A stretch of DNA of 64,000 nt from Blastococcus carthaginiensis (GCF_030731085.1 NZ_JASNFN010000002.1:1-64000), one strand, 5' to 3'; shown: positions 17,731 through 28,158, numbered from the stretch's first letter. A program made the numbers and translations. Notes: generated from the sequence alone by a model not told the origin.

Positions 17731-20622
17731 TCACTGCGGGATGACGATGCGGCCGGTCAGGTCGATGTCGACCGGTGAACCGACGACCGCCCTGCGGCCG
17801 GCCGCCGGCTTCGTCCTGGCCACCTTGGCCGATCGGCCGACGATCCCGGACACCTCTCCGACCCTGAGGCGGGCCTGCTCGATCAGCGCGCGAGCCGTGT
17901 CCAGCGTCTCACCGACGACGTCGGGCACGACGGTGAGCCGCAGGACGGGACCGCGCTGCCGCTCCAGCCGGAACCACTGGACGAACTGACGGCCCGCGAC
18001 CTCGTCGTCCGTCGGCAGCCGGAGCACCGTGACGCCGTCCTGGAGCCTGGTGTCGGCATGCCCGTTCAGGTGCCTGGCCCGCTCCTCCGCGGAGATGACG
18101 GCCCAGCCGTCGATCACGAACCGTCCCACGATGGGCCGTTGCCAATCGCGTCCCGCCAGCTGCTCCGGCAACTCCTGCTGCAGCCAGCCACCCGTTTCCT
18201 GCCAGGGCGACCAGCGGAGCAGAGCGCCGTCGGCGGCCAGGTCGGCTCCGAGCTCCACGGTCTGGTACCCGACCGTGGACGACGCCCAGTCGCCGCTCGA
18301 TGGCCAGGGGAGGTCGAGCTGCACACGCATCACCGGCTTGCCGGCGACGCTCTCCTCCCGGACGGGTGCGTCGAGCTCCACGTCGATTCCCCTCGCCAGG
18401 TCGTCGAACGAGTAGGTCTGGTCGTTGAGGAACTCCTCCCCGTCCCGGAAACGCACGGACTCCACGTGCAGTCCCGGACGTCGTCCCACGGCCGGTAACA
18501 GCTGCGCGCTCAGGCTCAGGGGTGCTGCACGGGCGTGGGAGGGCTGCAGGACCAGGGCCTCGGACGACTCCTCGGCGAACCCCGGCTGCCACCAGAACCC
18601 GGCCACGCCGTCCGCATCCGTGTCCGTCGACGCGTCTCTCCCGTCCTGGCCCGGATCGAGCCGGTCGGGTCGCGACTCGTCGGGCCGGAGGGGCCTGAGC
18701 AGTCCGTCCGGACCAGCCTGGGCGACGACGCCGCCCTGAACCGGGCCGCAGGGGCTGTCGAGGACGACGCGGACGGGGTGTGGCAGCACCGTGCCTCGCT
18801 CGTGGGCGTGCTGGCCGTCGCCCCCGAGCAGCCTCAGCTCCGCGGTCGTCACGAGGTGCGTCAGAGCGTCCTGCACCGTCGCCGTCTGCGCGAAGCCCTC
18901 GCAGTCCGGCGGTGACCAGGCGACCTCCTCCGCGACGCTGAGCCGCCCGGTGACGGCCAGCACCACGCCGACGCCTTCTCCGTGGTCGTCCAGCCGGGTG
19001 ATCCGCAGCCGCTGCGTCGTCGGACCGGAAGGGTTCAACGACCACCAGACCTCCGCGACGCCCAAATCCGTGGTCTCCACGTCGGGCCCGATCTCGTTGC
19101 CGTCCGCCGAGGCGAGAAGGGCGCCGCCGTCGGTCGTGGCGAAGTGCACGGCAGTCCCCTCGACGGGGAGCCCGCCGTTGCGGACGACCACCCGCACCGG
19201 CTCCGGCAGCACCTGTCCCGGCCGGGCCTCCTGACCGTCGCCACCGACGAGGTCGAGGGTGACCAGCTCGGTCAGCGGTGGGAACAGCCGCCGGCAGTCC
19301 GACTCCAGTGTCCAACCGGCCTCCGTCTTCTCCAGGACCGCGAGCGGCGTGACGTGGCGCCGCGGCCCGTGCGGCGGCAGCGCGATCCCCTGGCCCTCGG
19401 TCTGCTGCGGCCACAGCAGTGTCCCGCTCTTCAAGGCGATGCCGTCGGACAGGCGCACCGCGCGCGCGGGCACGAGCCAGAAGTCGCCGGTCCGGCCCGG
19501 TCCCTCGCCGGCGAACGTGACGGTGATCCCGCCCTCGAGCTCGGTCGCGGTCGACGTCGCCGGGTGCGGACCGCCTTCCCACCGCCGGACGAGCGGGGTG
19601 TCGCCGAGCTCCTGGAGCGACGTCGGCCCCCCGTCGCGCCAGGACAGCGGCAGGTCGAGCCCGAGCGGCGCGCCGGCTTCAGCGAGCAGCCCCGGCTCAC
19701 CGCGCAGCTGGAGGTCGACGCTCGTCAGCTCGACGAGGTCGCCCTGCCGGAACGCCAGCTCGTCGTCGCGGCCCTCCCGGTCGAGCGTGGCGACGGCGTC
19801 CATGTCGCTGAGGGTCGTCGTGAGCTCGAGGGCGGTCACGCAGGCGACGACGCTGCCGTTCTCCCGGGACCACAGGAACGTCGGCGGCGCCGTCCCGTCG
19901 CCGGGTTCGTGGACCTGCACCCGGTAGAGCTGGTTCTCCAGCCTGGTGTAGCCGCCCCCGGTCGTGAGGAGGCACGGGTCGGTGCCCGGTGGCTCGACGC
20001 GCAGCTGGGCGGCCATCGTGGCGGCAGGCTCCCGCTGCCACCCCTCGACGTGCAGATCGGAGCACTGCTCGCCGTCCCCGAGCGGTACGCAGCGCACCTG
20101 CCACAGCGTCCGCTGGCGCACGGTCGTGTCCGGGCCGCCGAGCGCGGGTTCGAGCAGTGAGCTGTCCTCGTCGGCGGTGACCAGGTGGTCACGCACCTCG
20201 AGGTACAGCGCATGGCGGCCCGCGGCCTGCGGCTCGGGCAGCCCCGGTCTGCCCCCGACCGTCGGGAGGTGGGGCTGGTCGGCGAGCGACCACCCGGGGG
20301 CGGCGGTGGCGGCGGCTTCGCAGAGCAGCCCGTCGACGTAGTAGCGACCCGTCGTGATCCGGAGATCCTCCCAGGCCACCCCCTCCGGACGCTCGCCCTC
20401 CGGACCGACCACGGCGAAGCCGGCGCCGCCTTTCCCGTCCGGCAGCTCTTGCGTCCCTCCGCTGCGGCCGACGACGTCACGCGTCCGCACCTCGTCGTGG
20501 TGGGCGGTGATCTCGGCCTGCTCGTTCCAGTCCGCGTCGAGCAGCACGCGTCCCTGCTGGAGCAGCACCGAGCGGTAGCCCTGCTCCGGGTCGAAGGTCC
20601 AGCGACTGAAGTCCCCGTGCAT
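17731..20622 (-). CDS. DUF6519 eCIS protein with Ig-like repeats and C-terminal PASTA domain
   Basis: A 963-residue protein. The N-terminus (GDFSRWTFDPEQGYRSVL, VLLDADWNEQAEI) is the DUF6519 signature seen in eCIS and related tail loci. Two Big-type Ig repeats in the middle share a pattern of LGGDGQ plus P-V-RVV. The end holds a PASTA-like domain (VVPDVVGETLDTARALIEQ ... VARTKPAAGRRAVVGSPVD). The architecture suggests an exposed baseplate or fibre-like component that contacts cell-wall material; that role is inference. It lies 4 nt after the tail-I-like gene. The last roughly 130 residues recur in the remnant at 37191-37587. Confidence 0.82.
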   Translation of the reverse strand: MHGDFSRWTFDPEQGYRSVLLQQGRVLLDADWNEQAEITAHHDEVRTRDVVGRSGGTQELPDGKGGAGFAVVGPEGERPEGVAWEDLRITTGRYYVDGLLCEAAATAAPGWSLADQPHLPTVGGRPGLPEPQAAGRHALYLEVRDHLVTADEDSSLLEPALGGPDTTVRQRTLWQVRCVPLGDGEQCSDLHVEGWQREPAATMAAQLRVEPPGTDPCLLTTGGGYTRLENQLYRVQVHEPGDGTAPPTFLWSRENGSVVACVTALELTTTLSDMDAVATLDREGRDDELAFRQGDLVELTSVDLQLRGEPGLLAEAGAPLGLDLPLSWRDGGPTSLQELGDTPLVRRWEGGPHPATSTATELEGGITVTFAGEGPGRTGDFWLVPARAVRLSDGIALKSGTLLWPQQTEGQGIALPPHGPRRHVTPLAVLEKTEAGWTLESDCRRLFPPLTELVTLDLVGGDGQEARPGQVLPEPVRVVVRNGGLPVEGTAVHFATTDGGALLASADGNEIGPDVETTDLGVAEVWWSLNPSGPTTQRLRITRLDDHGEGVGVVLAVTGRLSVAEEVAWSPPDCEGFAQTATVQDALTHLVTTAELRLLGGDGQHAHERGTVLPHPVRVVLDSPCGPVQGGVVAQAGPDGLLRPLRPDESRPDRLDPGQDGRDASTDTDADGVAGFWWQPGFAEESSEALVLQPSHARAAPLSLSAQLLPAVGRRPGLHVESVRFRDGEEFLNDQTYSFDDLARGIDVELDAPVREESVAGKPVMRVQLDLPWPSSGDWASSTVGYQTVELGADLAADGALLRWSPWQETGGWLQQELPEQLAGRDWQRPIVGRFVIDGWAVISAEERARHLNGHADTRLQDGVTVLRLPTDDEVAGRQFVQWFRLERQRGPVLRLTVVPDVVGETLDTARALIEQARLRVGEVSGIVGRSAKVARTKPAAGRRAVVGSPVDIDLTGRIVIPQ

Positions 20623-20625
20623 CTG

Positions 20626-22803
20626 CTACCTCCCGAAGAAGCCGAGCTGCAGCCCGACCGGTACGTAGGGCGCGAGGAGCCGGCGCGCTGCCGCCGCCCG
20701 CTGCGGGCGTCCCAGGTGGTGGTGGACACCCATCTCCCTCCCGTGCTCCCCGCCCTCGGCGATGACGTCGGGGCAGGAGGAGGCGAGTGCCAGGCAGGAC
20801 GGCGAGCCTGGATCGTCCGACACGTAGACCGGGCGGGGACCGGGCTCCGACTCGGAGGGAGGGACGCACCGGAAGCGCCGCGGGACGCGGGAGCCCGGAC
20901 CGACGTAGGAGAAGCGGAGGCAGCCCGTCTGGCGGTGCTCCACGATCACCGTGCCGTCGAGCAGGCAGCTGCTGGCGTCGAGCGATCGCACCTCGACATC
21001 ACCGCGCAGCGTGCTGCCCTCGGCCGACAGGTGCGCGGCTGCGCCCACGACACACCGCTGTCCTCTGCCGTCGAGGCGGCTGTCGGTGAGCAGGAGCGCC
21101 GGGACGGTGGGCGGGAGGTCCACGCCACCGGCGACCGTCCGGAACAGCGAGACCCGCAGCCCGCGGTTGGCGCGCGACCCCGCCTCGACCCGTACCCGCC
21201 CCGAGACCGTGCAGGAGCTGAGTGTCAGGGACCCCAGCTCGCCGTCGCCGACGACGACGTCGCCGTCCACCACCAGCCCGTCCAGCACCAGGCTGCTCCC
21301 GGCCTCGCCCGTGACGGCGAGGTCCCCCTGCAGGCGGGGCAGCAGCCCGTCCGGGTGGTGGACGCCGGGGGCCGGCGGGGCCATCGTGCCGTCGACCCGC
21401 ACCGTGTCCGGCCACGCGGCGGCGACCACCACCAGGCGTGTCTGCGCCGGCAACCGCACCGCCAGGGGCCCGGCGTACGCACCGCTGTCGCCGACGGAGA
21501 CGACCGAGGTCGCTCCGGTCACCGTCTGCTGTGGCGCGGCCCAGGACGCCTCCATGTCGGCGAGGGCACCGCCCAGCGCGTTCCCGTTCGGGTCCGCGCG
21601 CACGGCCAGCTGTGCGACCACGCGCCGGCCACCGCGGTCGGGGTCGCCTCGATAGGGGTCAGCGGCCAGCGCGGCCAGGTGGGTGTCGGTGCGATCGTAG
21701 GTGCCGGCTCCCACGTCCGCGGTGTCGCCGTAGGCGAACCGGACCCGCAGGCTCCGCGGGTCCACGGGCGCCCCGTCGAGGTAGGGGTGCAGCCGGCCGG
21801 CGACGGGGTCGACGACGACCTGCCAGCCCGGGAGCACCCGGCCGGCATCCTCCCCCTCGTCGACCACTGCCAGGTCCTCGTGAGCGTGGACCCGGAGCCG
21901 CTGGGGGTCCAGCGCCGCCTGCTCCTCGTCGACCCGGACGGCGAGCGGGAGCTCGTGCCCGGGCAACCGCCCTGCCCGGGCCTCGCGGAGCAGGTGGAGC
22001 AGGCGCCTCGGCCGCAGCGGCACCGGGAGGTGGACCTCCTCGGCGACCTGCTCGACGCCGTCCTCCGGCACCGGCACGGCGAACAGCGGCGTCCGGTGCC
22101 CCAACGGGTGGACGCTCCAGCCGTCGCTGCCGGCTCGGGCGGGCACGTCCCGGGCCTCGTAGACCTGCAGCGGGAACAGGAACAGCCCGACGTTCGAGAT
22201 GCCGTACCGCCCCCGGCCGCTGGGGGCGGTGCGGACCTCGACGGTGTGGGCGGTCGACGAGAGCGCCCCCCGCGCCGTGCCGGTGGTGCCGAGCTCCAGG
22301 ATGCCGGCCGAGCGCAGGGAGACGGTCGCCGTGCGGTCGAGCCGGACGTGGTTGACGTGCGTCGACACGGCGAGCCGCCGGAACTGCTCGACCGCACGGG
22401 CGGGCCACCCGGTCGCGTCGCGGGCGAGCTGCTCGAGCACCGCCGCGGTGCCCTTGCGCCTGCGGTAGGCCACCGTGTTCGCGACGACGGCACGCCGGCT
22501 GCCGGCCGCGGCCGACCCCACCCCGAGGCCCCGCTCGAGCGGCCCGGGCGGCAGGTCCGTGACGCCGACGAGGTCGCCGAGGTAGGGGACGACCCACTCG
22601 GGGGCCGTCTCGGCGAACCAGGAGGCGTAGAGCTCCTCGATGTCGGACTCGAGGACGGCGAGCTCTCCGGCGACCGCGGCGAGCAGCGAGCGCAGCAGGT
22701 GCTCCGACGATGCCTCGTCCCGGGCCCGGACGTGCACGGGCACCAGCGCCAGCAGCCGCTCCAGGGCGTCCGCCTGACGGGCGGCACCCGTTCCCCCGCT
22801 CAC
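20626..22803 (-). CDS. Phage tail protein I-like baseplate protein with long C-terminal beta region
   Basis: A 725-residue protein. Residues 1-190 resemble P2 gpI-type tail proteins (SDIEELYASWFAETAPEW, VVPYLGDLVG, VVANTVAYRRRKGTAAVLE). The rest is rich in short beta repeats (for example SLVLDGLVVDGDVVVGDGE, SLTLSSCTVSGRV), suggesting a beta-helix, and ends with cysteine-containing loops. It probably attaches to the baseplate periphery; the C-terminal part could be a fibre. The GTG at 22803 overlaps the previous gene by 4 nt. Confidence 0.82.
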   Translation of the reverse strand: MSGGTGAARQADALERLLALVPVHVRARDEASSEHLLRSLLAAVAGELAVLESDIEELYASWFAETAPEWVVPYLGDLVGVTDLPPGPLERGLGVGSAAAGSRRAVVANTVAYRRRKGTAAVLEQLARDATGWPARAVEQFRRLAVSTHVNHVRLDRTATVSLRSAGILELGTTGTARGALSSTAHTVEVRTAPSGRGRYGISNVGLFLFPLQVYEARDVPARAGSDGWSVHPLGHRTPLFAVPVPEDGVEQVAEEVHLPVPLRPRRLLHLLREARAGRLPGHELPLAVRVDEEQAALDPQRLRVHAHEDLAVVDEGEDAGRVLPGWQVVVDPVAGRLHPYLDGAPVDPRSLRVRFAYGDTADVGAGTYDRTDTHLAALAADPYRGDPDRGGRRVVAQLAVRADPNGNALGGALADMEASWAAPQQTVTGATSVVSVGDSGAYAGPLAVRLPAQTRLVVVAAAWPDTVRVDGTMAPPAPGVHHPDGLLPRLQGDLAVTGEAGSSLVLDGLVVDGDVVVGDGELGSLTLSSCTVSGRVRVEAGSRANRGLRVSLFRTVAGGVDLPPTVPALLLTDSRLDGRGQRCVVGAAAHLSAEGSTLRGDVEVRSLDASSCLLDGTVIVEHRQTGCLRFSYVGPGSRVPRRFRCVPPSESEPGPRPVYVSDDPGSPSCLALASSCPDVIAEGGEHGREMGVHHHLGRPQRAAAARRLLAPYVPVGLQLGFFGR

Positions 22804-25289
22804 TGCGTCATCTCCCCGATCACGAGGCCATCCGGGTCCAGGGCCAGCAGCTGAGCGGCCTGCACGCCGCCGTGCCAGCGCGCCGGCGCGGCGGTGAGCA
22901 GCCCCTCGGCGACCCTCGCTTCCTCGTGGTCCGGCGGTGGCTCGAGCCGGGGCACGGTGCAGGCCAGCACGCCGGGTACCTGCCGGACCACGACGAGGAC
23001 GGCCGCGGACGACACGGGGCTCGCGAACGTCCGCACCGCCGGCCCGAACGCCGCCGTCAGGGCGGCGCGCACCCGGTCCTCCACCGCGGCGCGCTCGTGG
23101 GCCGGATCGTGCCGGACGGCCACGCTGAGGCCGAAGGGGAGCACCTGTCCGGCCCGCACCTCCAGCGGTGTGCCAGGGTCCCGGACGGCGGCCAGGGCGG
23201 CGTGCACGTCGGTGCGCAGACCGGCGCTCACCGCGGATGCGTCGGTGCCGAGCAAGGTGACGACCACCAGCTCGCGGCGTCCGTCCCACACCAGGTCGGC
23301 GCGGGCCGGGCCGACCCCGGCGTAGCCCCGGGCGAGGTCCTCGTGGTCGGCCACCGACACCGCCCGGTCGAGCGTCCGGACCCGCACCGGCGCGTTGACC
23401 CGTGCCTGCTCGAGCTCTTCCGGCGGAGCCCAGTCAGCCGCCGGCGCCGGGTTCTCGACCTGCCGCACGCCCAGCGGGCGCCGGACGAGCAGCGACAGCT
23501 GCCCGGCTCCGACCGCACCGGGCGCGCCGATGCCCACGCGGTAGGTGGCGGACACGTTCTCCTCGCCCGTCGGCAGGCGCGCGCCGTGCAGGCCGTCGCC
23601 GAAGACGACGTCCGCTCCGCCGTCCTCGTCGTGGCGGACCACGTAGACCCGGTCCTGCGGGCCGGCCGTGTCCAGCCGCGGCACGCGCTCCCACAGGACG
23701 CCGTCGACCCGGACCTCGAGCTCGGGGGCCGCCCCTTCCGGGGTGGTCGTCGACCGGACGTGCGTCAGCGGCGCCCGCCGCGGACGGAAGCAGGGAAAGG
23801 AGACACGCCCGTCCCCGCTGCCCAGCACCTGCCGCACGGTCTCGCCGTGGCTCGCGGGAACGACGTTGCCCCGCACCCGGACGGAGTCGGGGCGCAGACC
23901 CGTCACGCTCCTGTCGAGCTCGAGGCGCATCCGCCGCTCACCGCTCGGCGTGCAGCCGGTCACGGTGGCGGCCTGGACCTGCGGCTGTCCCTCTGCGGCG
24001 TCGACGCCGACGACGAGCACGGACCGTCCGACGGGCAGAGGCGGGTCGGTCGCGTGGACCTCGAGCTCCGTGCCGGCGACGGGCCCCGTCCTCGGCCGTT
24101 CCTGAGCCGGCAGCGGCCACGAGGCGCAGTGCACGACCGCCCGGCGGCGTTCGAGCTCCGGGACCGCCCGGCGAGGGCCGGCGAGCAGGACGCGGGTGAT
24201 CCTGCCGCTGAGCGCATACCGCTGGGCGCCGTCCGGGACGACCTTCGTGACGGGGGCAGCGTGCAGGATCGGTGGCGCGTCGTCCGTGGCTGCGGGCTGC
24301 TCGACGGCCACCCAGGCGTCCGTCCCGGCCCGGACGGACGGACGGTCGCCGTCGAGCTCGAGCGCATACGGGTCGACGCCGAAGTCCATCCACCTGTGGT
24401 GGTCGAGGTCCTGGTCGGCATCGTCGCTGTCGACATGCTCCGAGCCGGCAGGGCGACCGTGCTCGGTGACGAGCAGGTTCGGGTCCGGGGCGTTCCAGCC
24501 GAACAGGCTCGCCCGCTCGCCGAACGCGTAGACCTCGGTCGGTCCGTCCCACGCCTCGCCGGCGCCCCCGGTGTCCGTTGCCGGGACCAGTCTCAGGCGC
24601 GTCCATCCCGCGTGCCCGGCCGGCTCCGGCTCTACGCCGTCCACGACCCGGAGCCGGGAGACGGTCCCTCGGACGACGAGCAGGCGGCCACCCGGCCGTA
24701 CGGACGTCGTCGGGCCCCGCAGCCAGAGCTGGTGCGCCTCGCGGGCGACGTGCTGCGGCTCCGCGTCCACGAGGGGGATGTCGTTCCAGGCGCCGCGGAC
24801 CTCGAGGTCTTCGGCCGTCTCGAACGTCTGCGGTTGCTCGCCCTGGCCGGGAACGCTCTGCACGGGCGTTCCGCGAGGCACCGTCACAGCCGCCGGAGCG
24901 CCGGGTGCCGTCTCCCCCGTAAAGGCGAGCTCGACCTGGGCGGAAACGCCGGGACGCAGCTCGTACCCCAGGGTGCGGGCCAGTTCGCGGATCGACCGCC
25001 GCTCGGTGGCCGTCCGCAGGAAGCCCTCCTCGGCGATCCGCTCGGAGTAGAAGGCGACGACGTCGCACACCACCGCCCACGCGTCCAGCAGTGCCACGGC
25101 CGGGTCCTCGGCCGACTGCCGCGCCAGCGCCCGCAGCTGGGGGGAGCGCCCGTCAGCTCCGAAGGCCGTCCGCATCCGCGCCAGGGCCGTCGCGTGGGTG
25201 GCGACCCGCCGGCGCAGATGCGTCTGAGCGGGCGGGTTCGCCGTCGAGGGGAGCTGCGGCGCCAGGGGGTCGCAGCCGCAGTCGGTCAC
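22800..25289 (-). CDS. Baseplate J-like protein (first copy)
   Basis: An 829-residue baseplate wedge component. The N-terminus (DPAVALLDAWAVVCDVVAFYSERIAEE, then RTLGYELRPGVSAQV) and the C-terminal gpJ core (DGGADVVFGDGLHGARLP, ATYRVGIGAPG) are typical of 'putative baseplate assembly protein' families in actinobacterial eCIS. It overlaps both neighbours by GTGA junctions. The paired larger wedge protein follows upstream at 25286. Confidence 0.88.
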   Translation of the reverse strand: MTDCGCDPLAPQLPSTANPPAQTHLRRRVATHATALARMRTAFGADGRSPQLRALARQSAEDPAVALLDAWAVVCDVVAFYSERIAEEGFLRTATERRSIRELARTLGYELRPGVSAQVELAFTGETAPGAPAAVTVPRGTPVQSVPGQGEQPQTFETAEDLEVRGAWNDIPLVDAEPQHVAREAHQLWLRGPTTSVRPGGRLLVVRGTVSRLRVVDGVEPEPAGHAGWTRLRLVPATDTGGAGEAWDGPTEVYAFGERASLFGWNAPDPNLLVTEHGRPAGSEHVDSDDADQDLDHHRWMDFGVDPYALELDGDRPSVRAGTDAWVAVEQPAATDDAPPILHAAPVTKVVPDGAQRYALSGRITRVLLAGPRRAVPELERRRAVVHCASWPLPAQERPRTGPVAGTELEVHATDPPLPVGRSVLVVGVDAAEGQPQVQAATVTGCTPSGERRMRLELDRSVTGLRPDSVRVRGNVVPASHGETVRQVLGSGDGRVSFPCFRPRRAPLTHVRSTTTPEGAAPELEVRVDGVLWERVPRLDTAGPQDRVYVVRHDEDGGADVVFGDGLHGARLPTGEENVSATYRVGIGAPGAVGAGQLSLLVRRPLGVRQVENPAPAADWAPPEELEQARVNAPVRVRTLDRAVSVADHEDLARGYAGVGPARADLVWDGRRELVVVTLLGTDASAVSAGLRTDVHAALAAVRDPGTPLEVRAGQVLPFGLSVAVRHDPAHERAAVEDRVRAALTAAFGPAVRTFASPVSSAAVLVVVRQVPGVLACTVPRLEPPPDHEEARVAEGLLTAAPARWHGGVQAAQLLALDPDGLVIGEMTQ

Positions 25290-27790
25290 GACCCGCCTCG
25301 CAGCTCGACCTCGACCTGCCCCGCCTCGGGATTGCTCGGATCGCTGTCGCAGCGCAGGACCTCGCGCCAGCCCAGGTCGAGCCGCCCGGCGGCGAGAGCC
25401 TGCTGCGTGTCGTCGTCGCTCCCCCCGCGGCGGGCGAAGGCGGTGACGTCGACCCAGGCCAGTCCGGGGACCGTCATCGCCGCGGCCACGACATCGGAGA
25501 CGTACAGCGACTGTCCGAAGGTGAACGCGTCGGGGTGGAAGAAGCCGCGCCGGCCGTCGGGCAGGACCCGGCTGGACAGGACGTCCGAGAGCCGGCCGGC
25601 GACGTCGGCGGCCGAGTGCCCGGGCGCGGTGCACCCGCGCAGCCCGATCTGCAGGGGCACGTACACCGGCGGAGCGAGCCGGACGTCCACTCCCGCCCGC
25701 CGCCGCAGCTCCAGCCTCGCCGTGACCGCCGCGTCGAGCTCCGCCCCTTCGTGACCGGCGACGGGGTCGACCATGACTTCCTGGTTGTACCAGGAGCCGG
25801 TCCACCGGCGGCGGGCGACGGCGCGCTGGACGCCGGGCACGCGCGCCGCCACCGCGGCGTAGTCCGCCGGCACGACCGCGCGCAGCTGGTGCCGGAAGGC
25901 GTGCGGCGCCAGCTGCCGGACGTCATCCAGCCGCTCCGGACCGGTCCCGCCTGACGCAGGCAGGGGATTCCAGACGGTGACGTCCGCACCGGTGGGCACG
26001 GCCGGAGCACCGTCCGGCCGCAGCAGCAGGGTGGTGAGGCGGCCCGCGACGACGTTGCCGCCCTGCCCCCCGCCCAGCCGGTAGCGCGCTCGGAGCACGC
26101 TGCCGCGCGACGGACGGCGCCCTGCGATGCCGTCCCCGAAACGCAGGTGCGCCACCCCGTCGACCTCGGGCTCGACGACGACGTGCGCGTCCAGCCGGCC
26201 GCTGGCCAGCAGGTCCCGCCTCGGGCGCCACGTCCGCACGCCGTCGTCCAATTCCAGCGCCGCCCTCGCCGCACGCGCGTCCGGTACGAGCAGGGCGCTC
26301 GCCGACGCCCAGGAGCCCCGTGCACGGTCGGCCGGCCGGTCGGTCAGACCGGTCGGGTCGGCCCAGGCGAGTCCGCGACGCGCCAGCACCGGACGGTAGG
26401 GCCCGTCCGCAGGCACCTGAGGCGGCGACAGCCCCTCCTCGACGGTCGCCCCGTGATCGGCGAGGACGACGTTGGCGAGGGCGACCGGCGCAGCAGTGCG
26501 GCCGTCCGCGGTGCGACCCGTCACGCGCAGCGGCGCCGGGAGCGCGTCCTCGGGGTGCCAGTGGACCTCGAGCACCGTCAGGTCGGGGGCGAGGCGGTCC
26601 TCACGGCGCACGGCGTCGCGGATCAGCCGCACCGCATGACGCCGGTCCGGGTCGCCGTCCACGACAGCGCCGCCGGCCGCGCGGTCGGCTAGCACGAGCA
26701 GGTCTCCCGCCCGCAGCTCCGGGTCCCCGGTGGCCGACGGTGCGGCGAGGAACGCCGAGGTCGCGCCCCGCGGCAGGCAGTGGTCGGGATCGCCCCAGGC
26801 GTGCAGGGGCACGGCGTTGCGCGCCGGGCGCACGGCGAGATCGGTGCAGGTCTCGAAGACCACGGCCCCGGCCTCGGCCGCCTCCCCCGGTGCGGCACCG
26901 GGCAGCGGCAGGTCGGCGACGGGCGCGCCGGCACGCAGGGTGAAGGCTGCGGCAGACGTCAGTGCGACCCAGGTCCGCGCCGCGCACCCCTCGTGCACCG
27001 CGTAGTCCAGCATCCGCGCGTGGCGGCGCACCGACGAGCGCTGCTGCGCGGTCGCCAGGTAGGCCTCCACCGCGACGGCGTCCTGCCAGTAGGCCAGGCG
27101 GTCCCCGACGGCGGCGAACAGCTCCACGAGCATGACGCCGACGTCCGCCGGGTTGCGGTCGTCCCACCCGGGGAGCAGGAGCGAGAGCCGGTCGAGCAGC
27201 CGGGTGCGCAGAGCGTCGTAGTCGCGCGCGAGGTAGTCCAGCACGGGCGCGGCCGTGTCGATCGGTGGGCAGGCGGCCTCCTGGCGGCAGTCCGACCCGG
27301 TGGAGCAGTCCACCTTGAACGAGAACGGCGCCTCGGCCAGCGGGACGTCGACGTCGTCGGGGACGCCCGCACCGGTCGGCCCGAGCAGGCGCAGCACGTA
27401 CCGTGAGAAGTCGCCGCTCGTGGTCGTCCGGACGACCAGCACCCCGCCCCGCGCCTGCTCGGGCACGGACGCCCGCACCATCTCGGCGTCGGCGGGGCCG
27501 GCGCCGAGCGCCCTCAGGTCGTCCTCCGACGCCTGCGCGAGCACCGCCGCCGGCCAGGCCCAGACGAGCCCGACCGGATTGACGCGCGCGTCGACCCGGA
27601 CACCGCCGATGACGGCGACCCGGCTGCGGTCCCAGCCGGGCGGCACGTCGCGGTTGAGCAGGTGGACCAGCAGCGTGCGCTGGTCGGCCAGGACCTCGAC
27701 GAAGTCGATGCCGTCGAGCGTCGGGTGCCCCTCGATGAGCGCACGCCGGGCCTCGCGGTCCACCGGTGCGCCCGGGCCGGAGGCCGTCAC
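25286..27790 (-). CDS. Baseplate J-like protein (second copy, large wedge)
   Basis: An 834-residue wedge protein. Its middle carries the family hallmarks (LDYLARDYDALRTRLLDRL, GWDDRNPADVGVMLVELFA, DRLAYWQDAVAVEAYLATA) and its C-terminal third the gpJ repeat (VAHLRFGDGIAGRRPSRGS, LRARYRLGGGQGGNV). A cysteine cluster (FKVDCSTGSDCRQEAACPP) near residue 170 is common in this family and may bind metal. It starts with GTG overlapping the gp25 stop by 4 nt. Confidence 0.88.
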   Translation of the reverse strand: MTASGPGAPVDREARRALIEGHPTLDGIDFVEVLADQRTLLVHLLNRDVPPGWDRSRVAVIGGVRVDARVNPVGLVWAWPAAVLAQASEDDLRALGAGPADAEMVRASVPEQARGGVLVVRTTTSGDFSRYVLRLLGPTGAGVPDDVDVPLAEAPFSFKVDCSTGSDCRQEAACPPIDTAAPVLDYLARDYDALRTRLLDRLSLLLPGWDDRNPADVGVMLVELFAAVGDRLAYWQDAVAVEAYLATAQQRSSVRRHARMLDYAVHEGCAARTWVALTSAAAFTLRAGAPVADLPLPGAAPGEAAEAGAVVFETCTDLAVRPARNAVPLHAWGDPDHCLPRGATSAFLAAPSATGDPELRAGDLLVLADRAAGGAVVDGDPDRRHAVRLIRDAVRREDRLAPDLTVLEVHWHPEDALPAPLRVTGRTADGRTAAPVALANVVLADHGATVEEGLSPPQVPADGPYRPVLARRGLAWADPTGLTDRPADRARGSWASASALLVPDARAARAALELDDGVRTWRPRRDLLASGRLDAHVVVEPEVDGVAHLRFGDGIAGRRPSRGSVLRARYRLGGGQGGNVVAGRLTTLLLRPDGAPAVPTGADVTVWNPLPASGGTGPERLDDVRQLAPHAFRHQLRAVVPADYAAVAARVPGVQRAVARRRWTGSWYNQEVMVDPVAGHEGAELDAAVTARLELRRRAGVDVRLAPPVYVPLQIGLRGCTAPGHSAADVAGRLSDVLSSRVLPDGRRGFFHPDAFTFGQSLYVSDVVAAAMTVPGLAWVDVTAFARRGGSDDDTQQALAAGRLDLGWREVLRCDSDPSNPEAGQVEVELRGGS

Positions 27791-28158
27791 GCCGCACCGC
27801 CGGACACCCGGAGAACCCGTGGGCCATCGGCGACCGGTGCCTGCAGCGGGCTGTAGACCACCGTGACCTCGAGCAGCGTCTCGACGGCCCGGACCTGCAC
27901 GTCCTCGACCCGGATGAGGTCGCCGAGGAACTGCTGCAGCGCGCCGTGCACCAGGGCACGCGTGGCACCGGCCAGCTCGTCGCCCGACGGTGCGAAGACC
28001 AGGCGGTCGATGCCGCTGCCGAGATCCGGCCGGTTGACCCGCTCTCCGGGCCGGGTGAACAGCACCACCTCGACCAGGCCCTGCAGGTACGCCTCGTCGT
28101 CGGCCAGGGCGGTGCGCCCCCGGCCGTCGAGGCGCAGCGGAAAGGCGAGGTGCGTCAT
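27787..28158 (-). CDS. gpW/gp25-family baseplate wedge protein
   Basis: A 123-residue protein of the GPW/gp25 fold. Family features are LAFPLRLDGRGRTAL at the start, then LVEVVLFTRPGERVNRPDLGSG (about 30-51), and a closing beta strand (LLEVTVVYSPLQ). It seeds sheath polymerisation at the baseplate. The start ATG overlaps the PAAR-like stop (ATGA). Confidence 0.92.
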   Translation of the reverse strand: MTHLAFPLRLDGRGRTALADDEAYLQGLVEVVLFTRPGERVNRPDLGSGIDRLVFAPSGDELAGATRALVHGALQQFLGDLIRVEDVQVRAVETLLEVTVVYSPLQAPVADGPRVLRVSGGAA

